The position numbers and the translations under genes are program-made. The notes under the pieces were generated by a model. The model did no database searches, was not told where the DNA came from, and saw only the letters and a list, made by a program, of their open reading frames with translations. Shown here one piece after another: positions 18,501 to 26,480 of a stretch of 64,000 bases of DNA (positions within the stretch are counted from its first letter, which is position 1; each line of letters starts with the position of its first letter). Where the stretch lies: positions 397,001-461,000 of the forward strand of contig WPIO01000189.1 of assembly GCA_009760855.2 (NCBI GenBank), in the 5' to 3' direction. Origin of the DNA: Cristatella mucedo (lineage: Eukaryota; Bryozoa; Phylactolaemata; Cristatellidae).

Positions 18501-20123
18501 CAGCAGCAGGAATTGCCTGCAGCTGGCTGGCTCGATGCTATTCCTGTTTCGAAGCCACACTTTTGTGCATACTTGCAGGACGGCACGATGCGACATTACA
18601 CTGGCTACAACCTTGGGTTGGTCGTACCTGTTGCACAAAAGCTGAACAAGATGCTTCACGACTTTGCTGCTCAGTCGCCTGAGCAAGCTTCGACACTTCG
18701 CACTATACGGGCCAAGTATTCGCACGAGTAAGCACCGAAGCTGGTGCAGTTTTCTGCTCCGCTACTATGTGGCCGTGCATGCGTATCACGTGGCCCCCAC
18801 TAGTGCATGCATGCTACCACCATCACGTGACTCGGTCTTCTGCTCGATCCATTCGAAGTAGCCCTAGAAGCGATTCATCTCTCTAAGGGTGTTTTAAAGC
18901 GTAATCATTAAAAATCATGAATGAGAATCACAGTCTAGAACCTGCAAACAGTTTTCTGGCAAAATCAATAAGTGAAAGAATGGTATAGCTAAGTTGTTGT
19001 GAGAACTGTAGTGTGCATTGTAGAGGCTGAGCTAGTGCAGCAGTTCAGCTATGTACCACAGCAGCAACCGTATTAGCTCGGCTCGATCACGTAAGTGGAA
19101 CGGTGCCATAAAGGACAGAAAGTCTCAGTTTCTAAATCGACAGAGTTCTTAACCAGTAGCCCAGAGGTTGTAGGATAATTCTCTGGTGGTGGCAGTCAAA
19201 TGTTTTGGTGCTCAGTCGCACAGCACACTGTCTGTGGTCGCTGTGTATTTTGAAATCATCCAAAAAGCTTAGCTGTGGTCACCCTTGTGGGTCAGAGTAA
19301 GAATTTAGATCGGTTTTCGCCGATAAACAGAGAGCCACCACAGCTCCTTTAGCAAAGAAGACTCATAGTGGAATTTCCTGGATTTCTCGATTATCCTTGC
19401 AGCCGTATTCATTGCTAACTGTAGAGGCTTAGTTGGGCAATTAATGGGCATTTATGGTAGCCCTACAAATGTTGTCAACATTGAATTACAGGTAGTACAA
19501 TCTAGACAGAACCGGAAGCTGATAAGATCTTAAGCCAACTGCTACGTTAAGTAGTCTCTAATCCCGGACTAGGAGGGAGAGCATGAACTAGCTGTACCTT
19601 AAGCCCTAAACTAGCAGTAGAGATGGTCTGCTGAATAAAATTATGTAGCATCAGACAGTGGTCAAAGAGACATTTACATTAATAATAGCAATCAGCAATG
19701 GCCATGCTACACCTTCAGTTAAATGAGCCATGGTTTAGATTGAGAAAGTTTGCCAATGACTGCATTCAGTTAATCGATAACTTTTCAGTTCATTAATAAC
19801 AGCAGGCTTGAGCCTCGGTGGTCGTTTGTGGTCATGAGTATTTGTTTCTCTGCCTCTCCCTCTCTGCCTGTCTCTCCTCCCTGTATCTCTTGGTATCTTT
19901 CTCTCTATTGTATCACCTAGGATAATCTCTTCTTAATGACACAGCTGTGACACAGTGTGCTGCGTGAGATTGCCTAGGGATCATTGACTCTATCTATGTT
20001 TCAACTGATTTCTTTTGTAGCGTATTTTTCAACTCTGCTGGAGTTCCACTTGTCGACGACAGCGAGCTTTTAGTTTCAGACCCCGTGGCTGCTGCTCGTT
20101 CGAAAGAGATCGCTTTAGCATGA
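6498..20123 (+). CDS. CCNB3: Cyclin B3 (spliced gene, ten coding exons)
   Basis: This is the mitotic cyclin that activates CDK1 (and CDK2 in some animals) in the nucleus, promoting chromosome segregation and anaphase onset. The ten exons join in phase to 487 residues. A destruction box (R57, L60, I63, N65 in RGALGDITN) and basic KKRSKK (76-81) lie in the N-terminal region. EYAADIFNY (207-215) precedes the first cyclin fold. MRAILVDW (239-246) supplies the hydrophobic patch, and R240, D269, K298 and E327 occupy the positions of cyclin A R211, D240, K266 and E295. The second fold ends with KYSHDVFF (450-457). NFELNHETLYTAVKLVD is the B3 version of this helix, unlike B1 or A. The start ATG at 6498 is provisional because the frame is open back to the acceptor at 6460. 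No KEN box was seen. Confidence 0.93.
6968..7114 (+). CDS. CCNB3: Cyclin B3 exon encoding the destruction box
   Basis: The acceptor TTTTCCAG ends at 6967 and the donor AAT|GTAAGC starts at 7115; both phases are 0. It encodes residues 17-65: an Ala/Lys-rich segment and then RGALGDITN. This matches the RxxLxxIxN degron by which APC/C destroys mitotic cyclins, and is placed, as usual, in the N-terminal tail. Confidence 0.88.
7206..7240. other. Perfect 13-bp inverted repeat in the intron
   Basis: The arms ACGAAAGCCTAGT (7206-7218) and ACTAGGCTTTCGT (7228-7240) are exact reverse complements around a 9-base loop. It begins 91 bases after the donor of the destruction-box exon, so the pre-mRNA could form a stable hairpin there. 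No function is known. Confidence 0.8.
7415..7925 (+). mobile_element. LINE C-terminal and 3' UTR fragment, split by a SINE
   Basis: 7440-7580 matches the LINE C-terminal region in degraded form (CTTGCAGACCTTGACTTCAG, then ACATTTAAAAAGAAGCTAAA). 7780-7915 matches its 3' end (AGCAAATGGTAAGTGTCTAG and an AT-rich tail). The piece at 7662-7730 is foreign to the LINE and reads as a reversed SINE head. It sits in the intron 7115-7968. Confidence 0.65.
7662..7730 (-). mobile_element. SINE head fragment, inside a LINE
   Basis: On the minus strand this contains a B-box-like GTGGGTTCGATTCCAGGAG segment and upstream GGTAAGAGGAG, as in the SINE heads at 23.4 and 25.8 kb. It interrupts the LINE fragment and so inserted later. 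Confidence 0.55.
7969..8135 (+). CDS. CCNB3: Cyclin B3 exon with basic NLS-like cluster
   Basis: The acceptor GGTTGCAG ends at 7968 and the donor AG|GTGAGC starts at 8136. It enters in phase 0 and leaves two bases of a split Arg codon (121). The peptide KDVVVRQEPSKKRSKKSS is followed by an Ala/Ser-rich, probably disordered region ending MPEVKLD. The basic run fits nuclear localisation, a known property of B3 cyclins. Confidence 0.8.
8136..8825. other. Intron sequence, possible LINE tail remnant
   Basis: The stretch is mostly unrecognised. 8440-8500 (TTATCTGGGGTGCTATGTCA, then AATTATTAATG) vaguely resembles the LINE 3' end but is too short and degraded to assign firmly. Confidence 0.3.
8826..9019 (+). 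mobile_element. Host LINE, left part
   Basis: This matches the family around the YADD region, including CAATCTAGGCTTTCA, the FDPS-type segment and AACTCCCATGCTGCATGTCT, then the sequence for 'KLNE', breaking off at CTAGTTAT. The motif itself is mutated (YADG). The rest of the same copy resumes near 10190 after a 1.17-kb opposite-strand insertion. Confidence 0.75.
9020..10183 (-). mobile_element. LINE copy inserted in reverse inside another LINE
   Basis: Read on the minus strand it runs from just upstream of the YADD region (FHFYMDDTQMYVCF; the first Ala of YADD is now Met) through QLVQNSAARLVCREH, DPHWLPVKQRIDFKV and RNLTVYPYLVQIPN to the 3' end and an (ATT)n tail at 9020-9040. Internal deletions and frameshifts have broken the ORF. 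Flanking AGTTAT (9014-9019) and AGTTTT (10184-10189) may be a mutated target-site duplication. Confidence 0.8.
10190..11062 (+). mobile_element. Host LINE, right part to 3' end
   Basis: It resumes at GGGCAAAT, exactly where the left part stopped within the 'LLVMGKP' coding segment. It continues through degraded thumb and C-terminal sequence to AGCATATGTAAAGTGCATAG, GGGGGTGCTATATAAATG and a short ATT tail at about 11062. Together with 8826-9019 it is one 5'-truncated copy in the long intron 8136-12212. Confidence 0.75.
11365..11423 (-). mobile_element. SINE head, same family as 3401
   Basis: The reverse complement reads CCGAGCTGGTTTGGTCTAGC followed by GGTTAAGGTGCTCGCC, almost identical to 3400-3432. 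It is followed on the same strand by AT-rich DNA with repeated GAATGAATTATAT. It is a truncated copy in the cyclin intron. Confidence 0.7.
11424..12212. other. Intron sequence with a 16-base C run
   Basis: No mobile element was recognised. A run of 16 C residues at 12133-12148 lies 64 bases before the next coding exon and may form part of its polypyrimidine tract. Confidence 0.4.
12213..12354 (+). CDS. CCNB3: Cyclin B3 exon with poly-Ser tract
   Basis: The acceptor CTCTTGCAG ends at 12212 and the donor GAA|GTACGC starts at 12355. Its first base completes the Arg codon left open at 8135, and the frame then reads GEMVTAVATSGDQVSKKQDE, with six consecutive AGC/Ser codons followed by GGC...SSKQE. 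The phase match supports the join. The region is low-complexity and lies between the degron and the cyclin box, which is poorly conserved in B3 cyclins. Confidence 0.75.
12670..12845. mobile_element. MITE-like element with terminal inverted repeats
   Basis: The left end starts CAGTCGACTTCGAGTATAAG and the right end, read inward on the other strand, starts CAGTCGACTCTGCTTATAAG. These imperfect inverted repeats of about 25 bases bound a 176-bp piece without coding capacity. CAGT-type ends are typical of Tc1/mariner/pogo-like non-autonomous elements. A clear TA target duplication is not visible, which weakens the call. Confidence 0.6.
13021..13048. other. Perfect 12-bp inverted repeat with 4-base loop
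   Basis: CACGACCTTCAC (13021-13032) and GTGAAGGTCGTG (13037-13048) are exact reverse complements around GTCG. It lies in the intron between the poly-Ser exon and the first cyclin-box exon. It does not resemble a bacterial terminator and has no known role. Confidence 0.75.
13200..13313 (+). other. Possible cassette exon, Ala-rich (uncertain)
   Basis: An open, CpG-rich, 38-codon segment (MKPVQQRLAALAAAGS and an Ala run) could start after TATTAG and end at CAG|GTGGTC. Both ends would be phase 0, so inclusion or skipping would keep the cyclin frame. The acceptor has a poor pyrimidine tract and the donor is weak. It resembles the Ala-rich composition of exon 6968-7114. I leave it out of the main model. 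Confidence 0.25.
13314..14039. other. Intron sequence
   Basis: Nothing was recognised except a 12-base C run at 13844-13855. Confidence 0.35.
14040..14700 (+). mobile_element. LINE fragment, region upstream of and into reverse transcriptase
   Basis: This corresponds to 130-780 of the window: TTCTGCTTCTGAGATGCATAG, then TTAGCCTCAAGTCTTGCCCC, a GGCCACTCATTAAGAAG block and a degraded '..DLLGSVYIIDHQVLL' segment equivalent to the FDTIDHQ motif. Both ends are missing and the frame is broken. It lies within the intron 12355-15160. Confidence 0.7.
15161..15316 (+). CDS. CCNB3: Cyclin B3 exon entering the first cyclin box
   Basis: The acceptor GTTTAG ends at 15160 and the donor GAG|GTATGT starts at 15317; both are phase 0, 52 codons (residues 169-220). 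The acidic DEDIWVDVDKE leads to PEYAADIFNYYKERE, the conserved N-terminal helix of B-type cyclins. A second AG at 15166-15167 would put the frame out, so the upstream acceptor is chosen. Confidence 0.9.
15317..15971. repeat. Intron with (CATA)n microsatellite
   Basis: The intron has a short imperfect CATA/TATA microsatellite at about 15790-15870 and otherwise no recognised content. Confidence 0.6.
15972..16211 (+). CDS. CCNB3: Cyclin B3 exon, core of the first cyclin box
   Basis: The acceptor ACGTTGCAG ends at 15971 and the donor GAC|GTAAGT starts at 16212; 80 codons (residues 221-300). MRAILVDWLVEVQENFELNH carries the hydrophobic patch (M239, I242, L243, W246) and R240. It continues through ETLYTAVKLVDLYL with D269, and ESLQLVGAAAMFIGCKFD with K298. 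This is the most diagnostic exon for B3 identity. Confidence 0.96.
16212..17117. other. Intron sequence
   Basis: No mobile element was recognised. A short TG-rich run lies at about 16935-16975. Confidence 0.4.
17118..17273 (+). CDS. CCNB3: Cyclin B3 exon, end of first fold
   Basis: The acceptor TTCTAG ends at 17117 and the donor AAA|GTAAGC starts at 17274; phase 0, 52 codons (residues 301-352). ERIPPLVDDFLYICDDAY, then KMEKEILRTVDFDIGFPI and FLRRYAK. E327 in KMEKE sits 29 residues after K298, exactly the spacing of the CDK-contacting Lys/Glu pair in cyclin A. Confidence 0.96.
17543..17698 (+). CDS. CCNB3: Cyclin B3 exon, second cyclin fold
   Basis: The acceptor CTTTGCAG ends at 17542 and the donor TGG|GTAAGT starts at 17699; phase 0, 52 codons (residues 353-404). 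CARVGMETLTLARYMLEL is the usual opening of the B3 C-terminal fold, followed by LACAALWLAVRMKRLPISW. Confidence 0.95.
17699..18578. other. Intron sequence
   Basis: No repeat family or other gene was recognised. The frame at 18483-18578 is open into the next exon but is separated from it by a good acceptor and has no cyclin similarity. Confidence 0.45.
18579..18727 (+). CDS. CCNB3: Cyclin B3 exon, second fold continued
   Basis: The acceptor ACTTGCAG ends at 18578. The donor GA|GTAAGC at 18728 is preferred over reading on to the adjacent TAA, because splicing gives the conserved KYSHDVFF. It encodes DGTMRHYTGYNLG and LNKMLHDF, with RAKYSH at its end. A transcript retaining the intron would stop two codons later. 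Confidence 0.93.
18728..20020. other. Last intron
   Basis: No mobile element was recognised. A pyrimidine-rich CT stretch lies at about 19850-19915, roughly 100 bases before the acceptor. Confidence 0.4.
20021..20123 (+). CDS. CCNB3: Cyclin B3 terminal exon
   Basis: The acceptor TTCTTTTGTAG ends at 20020. The first base completes Asp454, and the frame reads VFFNSAGVPLVDDSELLVSD and then PVAAARSKEIALA before TGA at 20121-20123. VFF directly after KYSH is the conserved end of the B3 second cyclin fold, which confirms the join. Confidence 0.88.
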
Positions 20124-20202
20124 GAGTGGTGTTCGGTGATCGAAAACAGAGTGAATCGTGAGCAAGTGTAACTGTCAGTGATCATGGAGAATGAGAGTGT
20201 GA

Positions 20203-20208
<6 letters not shown>

Positions 20209-20261
<53 letters not shown>
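20209..20261. repeat. (GA)n microsatellite in the presumed 3' UTR
   Basis: An uninterrupted 53-base GA run starts 85 bases after the cyclin stop codon, so it is probably transcribed as 3' UTR. No clear AATAAA was found nearby, so the transcript end is unknown. Confidence 0.95.
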
Positions 20262-20263
<2 letters not shown>

Positions 20264-22299
20264 ACGATGTAGCTTTTGCACTTATGTTGGAGTTGAACCC
20301 GCTCAGACTCGTCCGATGCTGAGAGTGGACCTTGGCGGTGGCGGCACCGCCCTTTGCGTGCCACTGCACTGATCGCGATAGGGTCACTACTTGCCACGGC
20401 TTCGTGCTTCGTCAGTAGATGCCTCAACGTCAACAAGGGCGTTGAATGCAGACTGAGCAAGGCTCTCCACTTGCATTGAGCTGTCACTTGCTGAGAGCCG
20501 GAGCTGAACTATCACAGGACTTTCACGTGCAGCCTGCTGCATCGCTACACGAACTCTCTACCTCTCATAGTCGTGTTCATTTGCCTCAGTGCAGGCATTG
20601 CAGGTGCTGCATGCTGCACTTAGCTGAACAAGGTGCCTGCGATGATATTTGCACCTCTTGGGCTACCAGCCATCGCAACAGCTCCAGTCTCACGGCATCG
20701 AGCTGTTGGATGAAGTTAGTCACACGGGGGAAGTGTTGAGTGCATAGCTGCGCATTCAATGATTTTTTTTTACCTCGTACATCCCATTCGTGTACTTTTG
20801 ATAGTACTTATAAAATTGTGTTTAGTCTATACTAGCACGCCTTGTCAGCAATGCGGATGTAGATAGAATGATGTGGCTACTATTCTTTTTTTTGTTAAGG
20901 TATCGAACGCTCTATCTGTTCTGTCTCTCATTGTAACAAGTCGGCCGATGCCTTAACATGAGTATGCTTATTATACCTGCACTGCTTGCAGCATGCATCG
21001 TTGAGCTTGCAGCATATTGACGATGCAGTATTCCCAATCGGGTATTTCGGGTGCGATGTCGGCTAGCAGTGAAAAGCAGGAATCGTCTGCTGCACTGTCT
21101 GCTGAGCCAAACGGCCAATCTGCCTGAAGACCGGCAGCAGCACACTTTGTGCACTGGTCTCGCATTGCTGGGTCAGCCCGATTTTGCCTTGCCTTGGGGA
21201 GTGGAGATTCGCGATTGGAGGGAGGCGAAGTGAGCTGTGTGGCACAGGCAGCACTGGGGAGTGCACTGGCTGTTCTGTAGCAGCCTGCTGCAGATGTACA
21301 TTTCTGCTTGCTGCCCTTGAACTAGCACTAGAAAGATGGCTGCCATGATATTTTGGCTAGGAATAGGTAAATGGGCGATTCGTCAAGGTGTCGTGTGAAC
21401 GGAAATGCAATGGATGTAGTGCCGAATTATGTCATGGGCGCTTAACATAAAAAAATGCTGAGGAGAGGGGTGAAACCGATCTGGAAGCAACACATCTTGA
21501 GGCCCAACTTGGGGCTTCTCCACCCCAGTCTGGGCCCTTGCCGGTGGGGTGGGAAGCAGGTTGAAGCTATGTTAACTCGAGTCTTTCTCCCGTCATGCAT
21601 CAGTCTTTTGTGCTTACATCACAGAGACTGGGGCCAGTCCAAGACTTAAGCAAGACTCGGAGGCTGAGCTGGTTCTACTTCTTATCCAAGACTCTAGTCT
21701 AGACCAAGTCCCTAGTTTACTGCAAATGGGGTTAAGTCAATAATCTATCGTTCCCTTCTATTCGGCATTCGGTAAAGTCCGAAGCTTCCTGTGCTGCAAG
21801 GAAGCGTTTTGCTTTTTCGATGCTTCTTTTCAATTCTTGGTTCAGAGGTACCAGAGTGGTCGAGTATTATATAAATCATTTTGCAGCCTGTAAACATATG
21901 CTCATGATGTATCACGTCTAAAGATATGTATCTGAACTAACGTGCTTACTGCATCTCTCCCTCTAGCACATATTAGTATGATGACAAAGCCTAACAGGAA
22001 TGCAGTCACTTCCCATGTGAAAGCCTGAAAGTTAGGAAAATCCTGCAAAGCTGCTTTGCAAACAAGTGGTGTATCTCGGGGTTGGGTAAAGGGATTCAGT
22101 TTGTAATTTACCTTTAGTTCAGTTTCTTCATCAGTGTTGAAGGTTTGAGCCTGAGGAGCTGACCATGCAGCCATCGAGCCACACCCGGCATGCATCAGTG
22201 TGCTGTGCCTGCTCGTGGCACACCGGATGTGCATGCCTCCGTGTCGGCTGCGATGTGCCGGCTGGTGATTCCTGGAATCCCACAATAGTATTACTTAGC
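20262..22299. other. No recognised gene or repeat family
   Basis: The frames here on both strands are short, have no domain I recognise and carry no convincing splice structure. The cyclin 3' UTR may extend into the first part. Confidence 0.4.
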
Positions 22300-23780
22300 C
22301 AGGACCGGCATGCATTGCACAGACCCTAGTTGCATTACATTTACAACCATGAAGTTACAAGAAATAGCATTGCATTGCAAGGACCAGTAGTACACTGCAA
22401 GGATCGGATTGTAAGGACAGCATTGCATTGCGAGGACAACATTGCATTGCAAGGAAAGCATTTCATTGCAATAACAGCGTATTTCGTTGAATTTAGAAGT
22501 ATTGCATTGCATCAGGTAGCATTGCATTGCAAGAATTGGCGTTGCCTTTCATAGACACGTGATCATTGCACTAGAAGGATCAGTGTAGCTTTGCAAGGAC
22601 CACCATTGCATTGCACTGACCAGTGTTGCATAATTCGCACAGACATAGCATAACAGGAACCAGCGTTGCATTGCAAATACCAGAATAGCATAGTAAGGAC
22701 GAGGAAGCACTGCATGGAAGACCAGCATTGTATTTGCAAGGATCATTGTACTGCATTAAAAGGATCAGCATCAGCAGCATTGCAGTACAAGGACCGCCAT
22801 TGCAAAGCAAGAACCAGCGTTGCATTGTTGGTGCTAGCAATATTATAATAATATAGGGCATTAAATAAAAATTGGCATTCAATTGGAAGGATTAGGGAGC
22901 ATTGCACGGACCTGCATTGTATGTGCAAGGACCGTCACATTGCATTACAAATATCCGCATCGCTCTGCAAGGGCTTGCAGCGTGGGATTGCAGCCATTAG
23001 CATTCAGCACAGCAAGGGACAGCATTATATTGCAAGAACAACGATTGCATTGCAACGAGTAGCAACACATTTGAAGGACCGGCATAGCAACGTATTAACT
23101 ACCATTGCACAGCAGTGGCTAGCTTTGCCTTGCAAGGACCAGCATCACATTACAAGGACCAATATTGTACTGCAAGGACGCATTGCATCACAAATCTCAA
23201 CACTGCATCGCAAGCACAAAGATTGCACAACAACCAGGATCAGAATTACACTGCGAGGTGCAGCATTGCATTGCAACGGTAATTGCATCGCATAGCCTAG
23301 CGATTCATTGGAAGGATCAGCATTACACTGTGAAGTGCAGCATTGCATTGCAACGATCATTGAGCCGTGATGGCACACTAGGTAAGGCGGTTGCTTTCAC
23401 GACCGAGGTCCGAGGTCGTGGGTTCGATTCCTACGGTGGGCGATCCTTTATCGCCACTGCAAGCGGTGGTGATAGCTGTAAAGGCTCTTCTGTCGCTATA
23501 AAAAGAGGCTGTTTAGGCAGCTAGGATTGCATCGCATAGCCGAGCGATTCATTGGAAGGATCAGCCTTACATTGCGAGGGCTAACAATGCAGTGCGGACG
23601 GAGGATCGGCATTGTAATGCAAGGACAGCAGTGCATTGCCAGACCTGGCATTGCACTGAAAGGACCCGTGTCTGTGCTACAGGTACAAGCTTCAAGCTAC
23701 AAGTATAACCATTGCATTAGAAGAACCAGCATTTACAATGCATCAATGCAAGCACCGGCATTAAGTTGCTAATAGCAGCA
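22300..23780. repeat. Degenerate minisatellite, ATTGCATTGCAA(GGACCA) type
   Basis: About 1.45 kb is built from degenerate, irregularly spaced copies of a unit of about 20-25 bp with core GCATTGCATTGCAAGGACCA. Many copies deviate (GCATTGCACTG, GCATAGCA, GCATTACA). The block at 23286-23330 recurs at 23527-23571, on either side of a SINE. The short frames on both strands are by-products of the repeat. Confidence 0.85.
23364..23521 (+). mobile_element. tRNA-derived SINE inside the minisatellite
   Basis: It has an A-box-like TGGCACACTAGGTAAGGCGG and a perfect B box GGTTCGATTCC (23421-23431). A body with GGTGGGCGATCCTTTATCGC and CTATAAAAAGAGGCTGT follows. The same body occurs at 25750-25898 and, reversed, at 31606-31765, so this is a second SINE family distinct from that at 3401. 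Confidence 0.8.
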
Positions 23781-24502
23781 TTGCCCCGGCCTCTGGGTCT
23801 GTATGTATAAAGTCTAGAGCCATGAGTACACTTAATTAGGCAAACTCGGAGGAAACCAATATCAGTATCTTGTTGGTAGTCTGCTGCGGAATTTCATGGC
23901 ACGAAATTGTTCCGAAATACATGCTGCCGTCGTATGTCGGCCTCGGATGAGTATTTTTTTGTGGCAGGTTCGGGTTGGTCTTGATTCTAAGGTGAGGGTA
24001 AAATGCAGGTAGGTGCAGGCATGTGCAGGTATTTATCTCGTGTAGGCCCACCCCTTTACATGGAGCCTCGGCTACTTCCGACTGTCTGTGGAGCAGCCTC
24101 GTACTGGCGCAGGAAGGGCAATGATTATCGCTCCTAATTAAAGTTTTCCCTTTTTTTGGCTTTAGCCTCTGTAATTCCATGAGCACGGGCCAGCTTTAAC
24201 TCAAGGTCAAAGGCTACCAATCAAGGTAAGAGGAGCGCATCGCTAGCTCTCAGCTACTGGCCTGGCTTCCGGTGCTGCTTTGGTGCTGGACTGAGCTGGA
24301 GTCAGGTAATGGTTTGATTCTTAGTAGTGACACGTTGCGATCTTTTGCAGAAATGTGTCGTCTGAGCTCGTCTTGATCTCATTGACTTCGGAGATCGGGA
24401 GTTAAACTCTTAACTCGAGTGATTGAGTTCAGCGGGGAAAGCATGCCTGAATTCGTAGTGTATGCGATGACTTCCTACTCAGATAGTGCTGCACTTTTTT
24501 TT
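23781..24502. other. No recognised feature
   Basis: I recognise no gene, RNA or repeat family in this interval. Confidence 0.35.
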
Positions 24503-24950
24503 TAATAATAATAATAATAATGCACTTGATAAAGCGCCCTCAGAGAACTCGATCTCTCTCTAGGCGCTTTACATTTGCTGCAAAGAGAAATGCAATTGAA
24601 TGGAGAGTAATTTCATGCTTGATAAACAAAAAAATGAATAACATGGTTAGGGGTGACATGCACAGGGTCAGCATGCAAATGTGGTTAGTGGCAGCATGCA
24701 CAGTGTCAGCACGCATAAGCACATCAGGGACGAATCACAGGGACCAACTAAATGCTGTCCTAAATAGGTGTGTTTTTTAGTTCCTTTTAAATGTGGTCAG
24801 GTCAGGGGATGTTCTGACGCAGGTCGGGAGGGAGTTCCAGGCTTTGGGAACATACGAACTAAGTGCACGGTCTCCAAAGGATTTAAGGTTTGTACGAGGT
24901 ATTGGTAAGCAGCTGGATTCCGAAAAGCAGGTGGTACGATGCTTGACCTG
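24503..24950 (-). mobile_element. LINE 3' fragment, minus strand
   Basis: On the minus strand it encodes RFSESSCLPIPRTNLKSFGD and AWNSLPTCVRTSPDLTTFKR, then the 3' UTR, the AAATGTAAAGCGCCTAGAG end and an (ATT)n tail at 24503-24522. It is close to the copy ending at 3240, so it is relatively young. Confidence 0.85.
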
Positions 24951-25185
24951 ATAATAATAATAATAATAATAATAATTCACTTGATAAAAGCGCCCTCAGA
25001 GAACTCAATCTCTCTCTAGGCACTTTACATTTGCTGTAAAGTGAAATGCAATTGAATGGTAAGTAAAATCATGCTTGAAAAACAAACGAAATGAATAATG
25101 TGGTTAAGGGTGACATGCACAGGGTCAGCATGCAAATGTGGTTAGTGGCAGCATGCACAGTGTCAGCACGCATAAGCACATCAAT
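24951..25185 (-). mobile_element. Second LINE 3' fragment adjoining the first
   Basis: It is again an (ATT)n tail (24951-24978) followed on the minus strand by only the 3' UTR of the same family, very similar to 24523-24722. It lies directly against the 5' end of the preceding copy in the same orientation. Confidence 0.85.
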
Positions 25186-25374
25186 ATGACCAGCGTCCAT
25201 CCGAATAGACGGTAGCCTCTACAAATGACCTACTTATGAGGAGCCACTTATCTCGGCCAGTCTTCGACTGCTACAAGAATATATTATATTTGCTATACAT
25301 ACAAAGTTAGTTATATGCTACATATATTATATATATATATCGATTCATATAATATTGATATTATATATGGTCAC
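25186..25374. other. AT-rich spacer with TA runs
   Basis: It contains several short TATA/ATAT runs (25320-25372). A CAGTCTTCGACTG palindrome near 25238 recalls the MITE end at 12670, but no partner end was found. Confidence 0.35.
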
Positions 25375-25747
25375 TCTGTCGTGAGCATTGAAGTTGCCAC
25401 GTCAAACCATTTCTCACCAAACCTGCACTGGCTGCCAGTCAAGCAAAGCATCGACTTCAAGGCCCTTTGACTTGCTTTTAGGTCCCTTCATTCTCTGGCT
25501 CCAGCTTATCTATCAAAACTACTCTACCACCAGGCAAAGAATCCTAGAACCCACTGTTCTGACTCGAATCGTTCAGCCATACCTCGTTTGAACCTCAAAA
25601 CCGTTGAAGACCGTGCCTTTAGTTCCTATGATCCTGAAGCCTGGAACTCACCACCGACGCACTCACAACGTTTCCTGACATGAAAAGAAGCTTAAATGCA
25701 CATTTTTATGACAACAGTTGGCAGGTCATTGTGATTCGTCCTTTGTT
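25375..25747 (+). mobile_element. LINE fragment, left part
   Basis: This is degraded C-terminal reverse transcriptase and downstream sequence, equivalent to 2632-3010 (CACTGGCTGCCAGTCAAGCA; ACCGTGCCTTTAGTTCCTAT; CTGGAACTCA). It is interrupted at 25748 by a SINE and resumes at 25899. Confidence 0.75.
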
Positions 25748-25898
25748 TACACTATGCAAGGCGGTTGCTTTTTACGACCTCAAGCCCGAAATATTGGGGT
25801 TCGAATCCTGCGGTGGGCGATCCAATATTGCTGCCGTAAGCAGTAACGATAGCAGTAAGGTCTCTTCTTCCACTATAAAAAGAGGCTGTCGAATCAGC
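25748..25898 (+). mobile_element. SINE inserted in a LINE
   Basis: GCAAGGCGGTTGCTTTTTAC, B box GGTTCGAATCC (25798-25808), GGTGGGCGATCC and CTATAAAAAGAGGCTGTC match the SINE at 23364-23521 over its length. The LINE sequence continues on both sides. Confidence 0.8.
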
Positions 25899-26066
25899 AA
25901 GTATTTTATTTTATTAGTTCTTTTCATGTGCACGCACATGCTATCACTATGCCTGCTGCTTGCTGACATTAACACCAACCATTCGGTAGTGCTTTTAATA
26001 CTGTATCTGTAAAGTTCATAGAAAGAAATTCAGTACTCTGAGGGTGCTATACAATGTATTATTATA
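25899..26066 (+). mobile_element. LINE fragment, right part with 3' end
   Basis: It continues the LINE 3' UTR after the SINE and ends CTGTAAAGTTCATAGAAAG, TCTGAGGGTGCTATACAATG and a short ATT tail. Confidence 0.7.
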
Positions 26067-26079
26067 AAGGTGTATTATT

Positions 26080-26480
26080 TATTTATGGACCAACGAGCCA
26101 CCCTGCTGCACCAGACTATAGGTCGGAGAGCCTGCAAGCACACATGGTCGAAGCTGTGCAGTTGGTTGACAAAGAGTACTTAAGTGCATAGGTCAGTGCA
26201 TAGTAAGAATAATAGCAATAATAACGATACTAACATATCAGCAGTGATAGTATTCAACTTGAACCACTTATGCCGATTAACGGTGGAGGTCTCTCGAGGC
26301 TCACGAGATTCGCGAGATAGTGACAGCGTTTCATGAAAGCTGCACACTAAGCTACTTTTCGGGGTAGCCGCTGTGCTGGCCGAAGCCTTGAACTTGAACT
26401 CGGAGTGCGATCAATGAGACGTGAGCGCTTGTCACGTGCACTGAGCATTTAGTTCATTGGTACATCGATGTTGCATTTAA
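26080..26480 (+). repeat. Unclassified dispersed repeat, copy 1
   Basis: It shares GGACCAACGAGCC, an AATAATA-rich block and ATTCAACTTGAACCACTT (about 26251) with the copies at 26820, 29270 and 29565. No coding sequence, LINE tail or polymerase III boxes are visible. Confidence 0.6.

Noticed and set aside
18483-18731. Extending the cyclin exon upstream to an ATG at 18483 and ending at the TAA after 18728
   Set aside because: The acceptor at 18578 and the donor at 18728 give a precise join to conserved cyclin residues on both sides (ISW|DGTMRHY and KYSHD|VFF); the extensions have no similarity.
25225-25260. Second MITE end similar to 12670
   Set aside because: A CAGTC..GACTG palindrome is present but no partner terminal repeat could be found.
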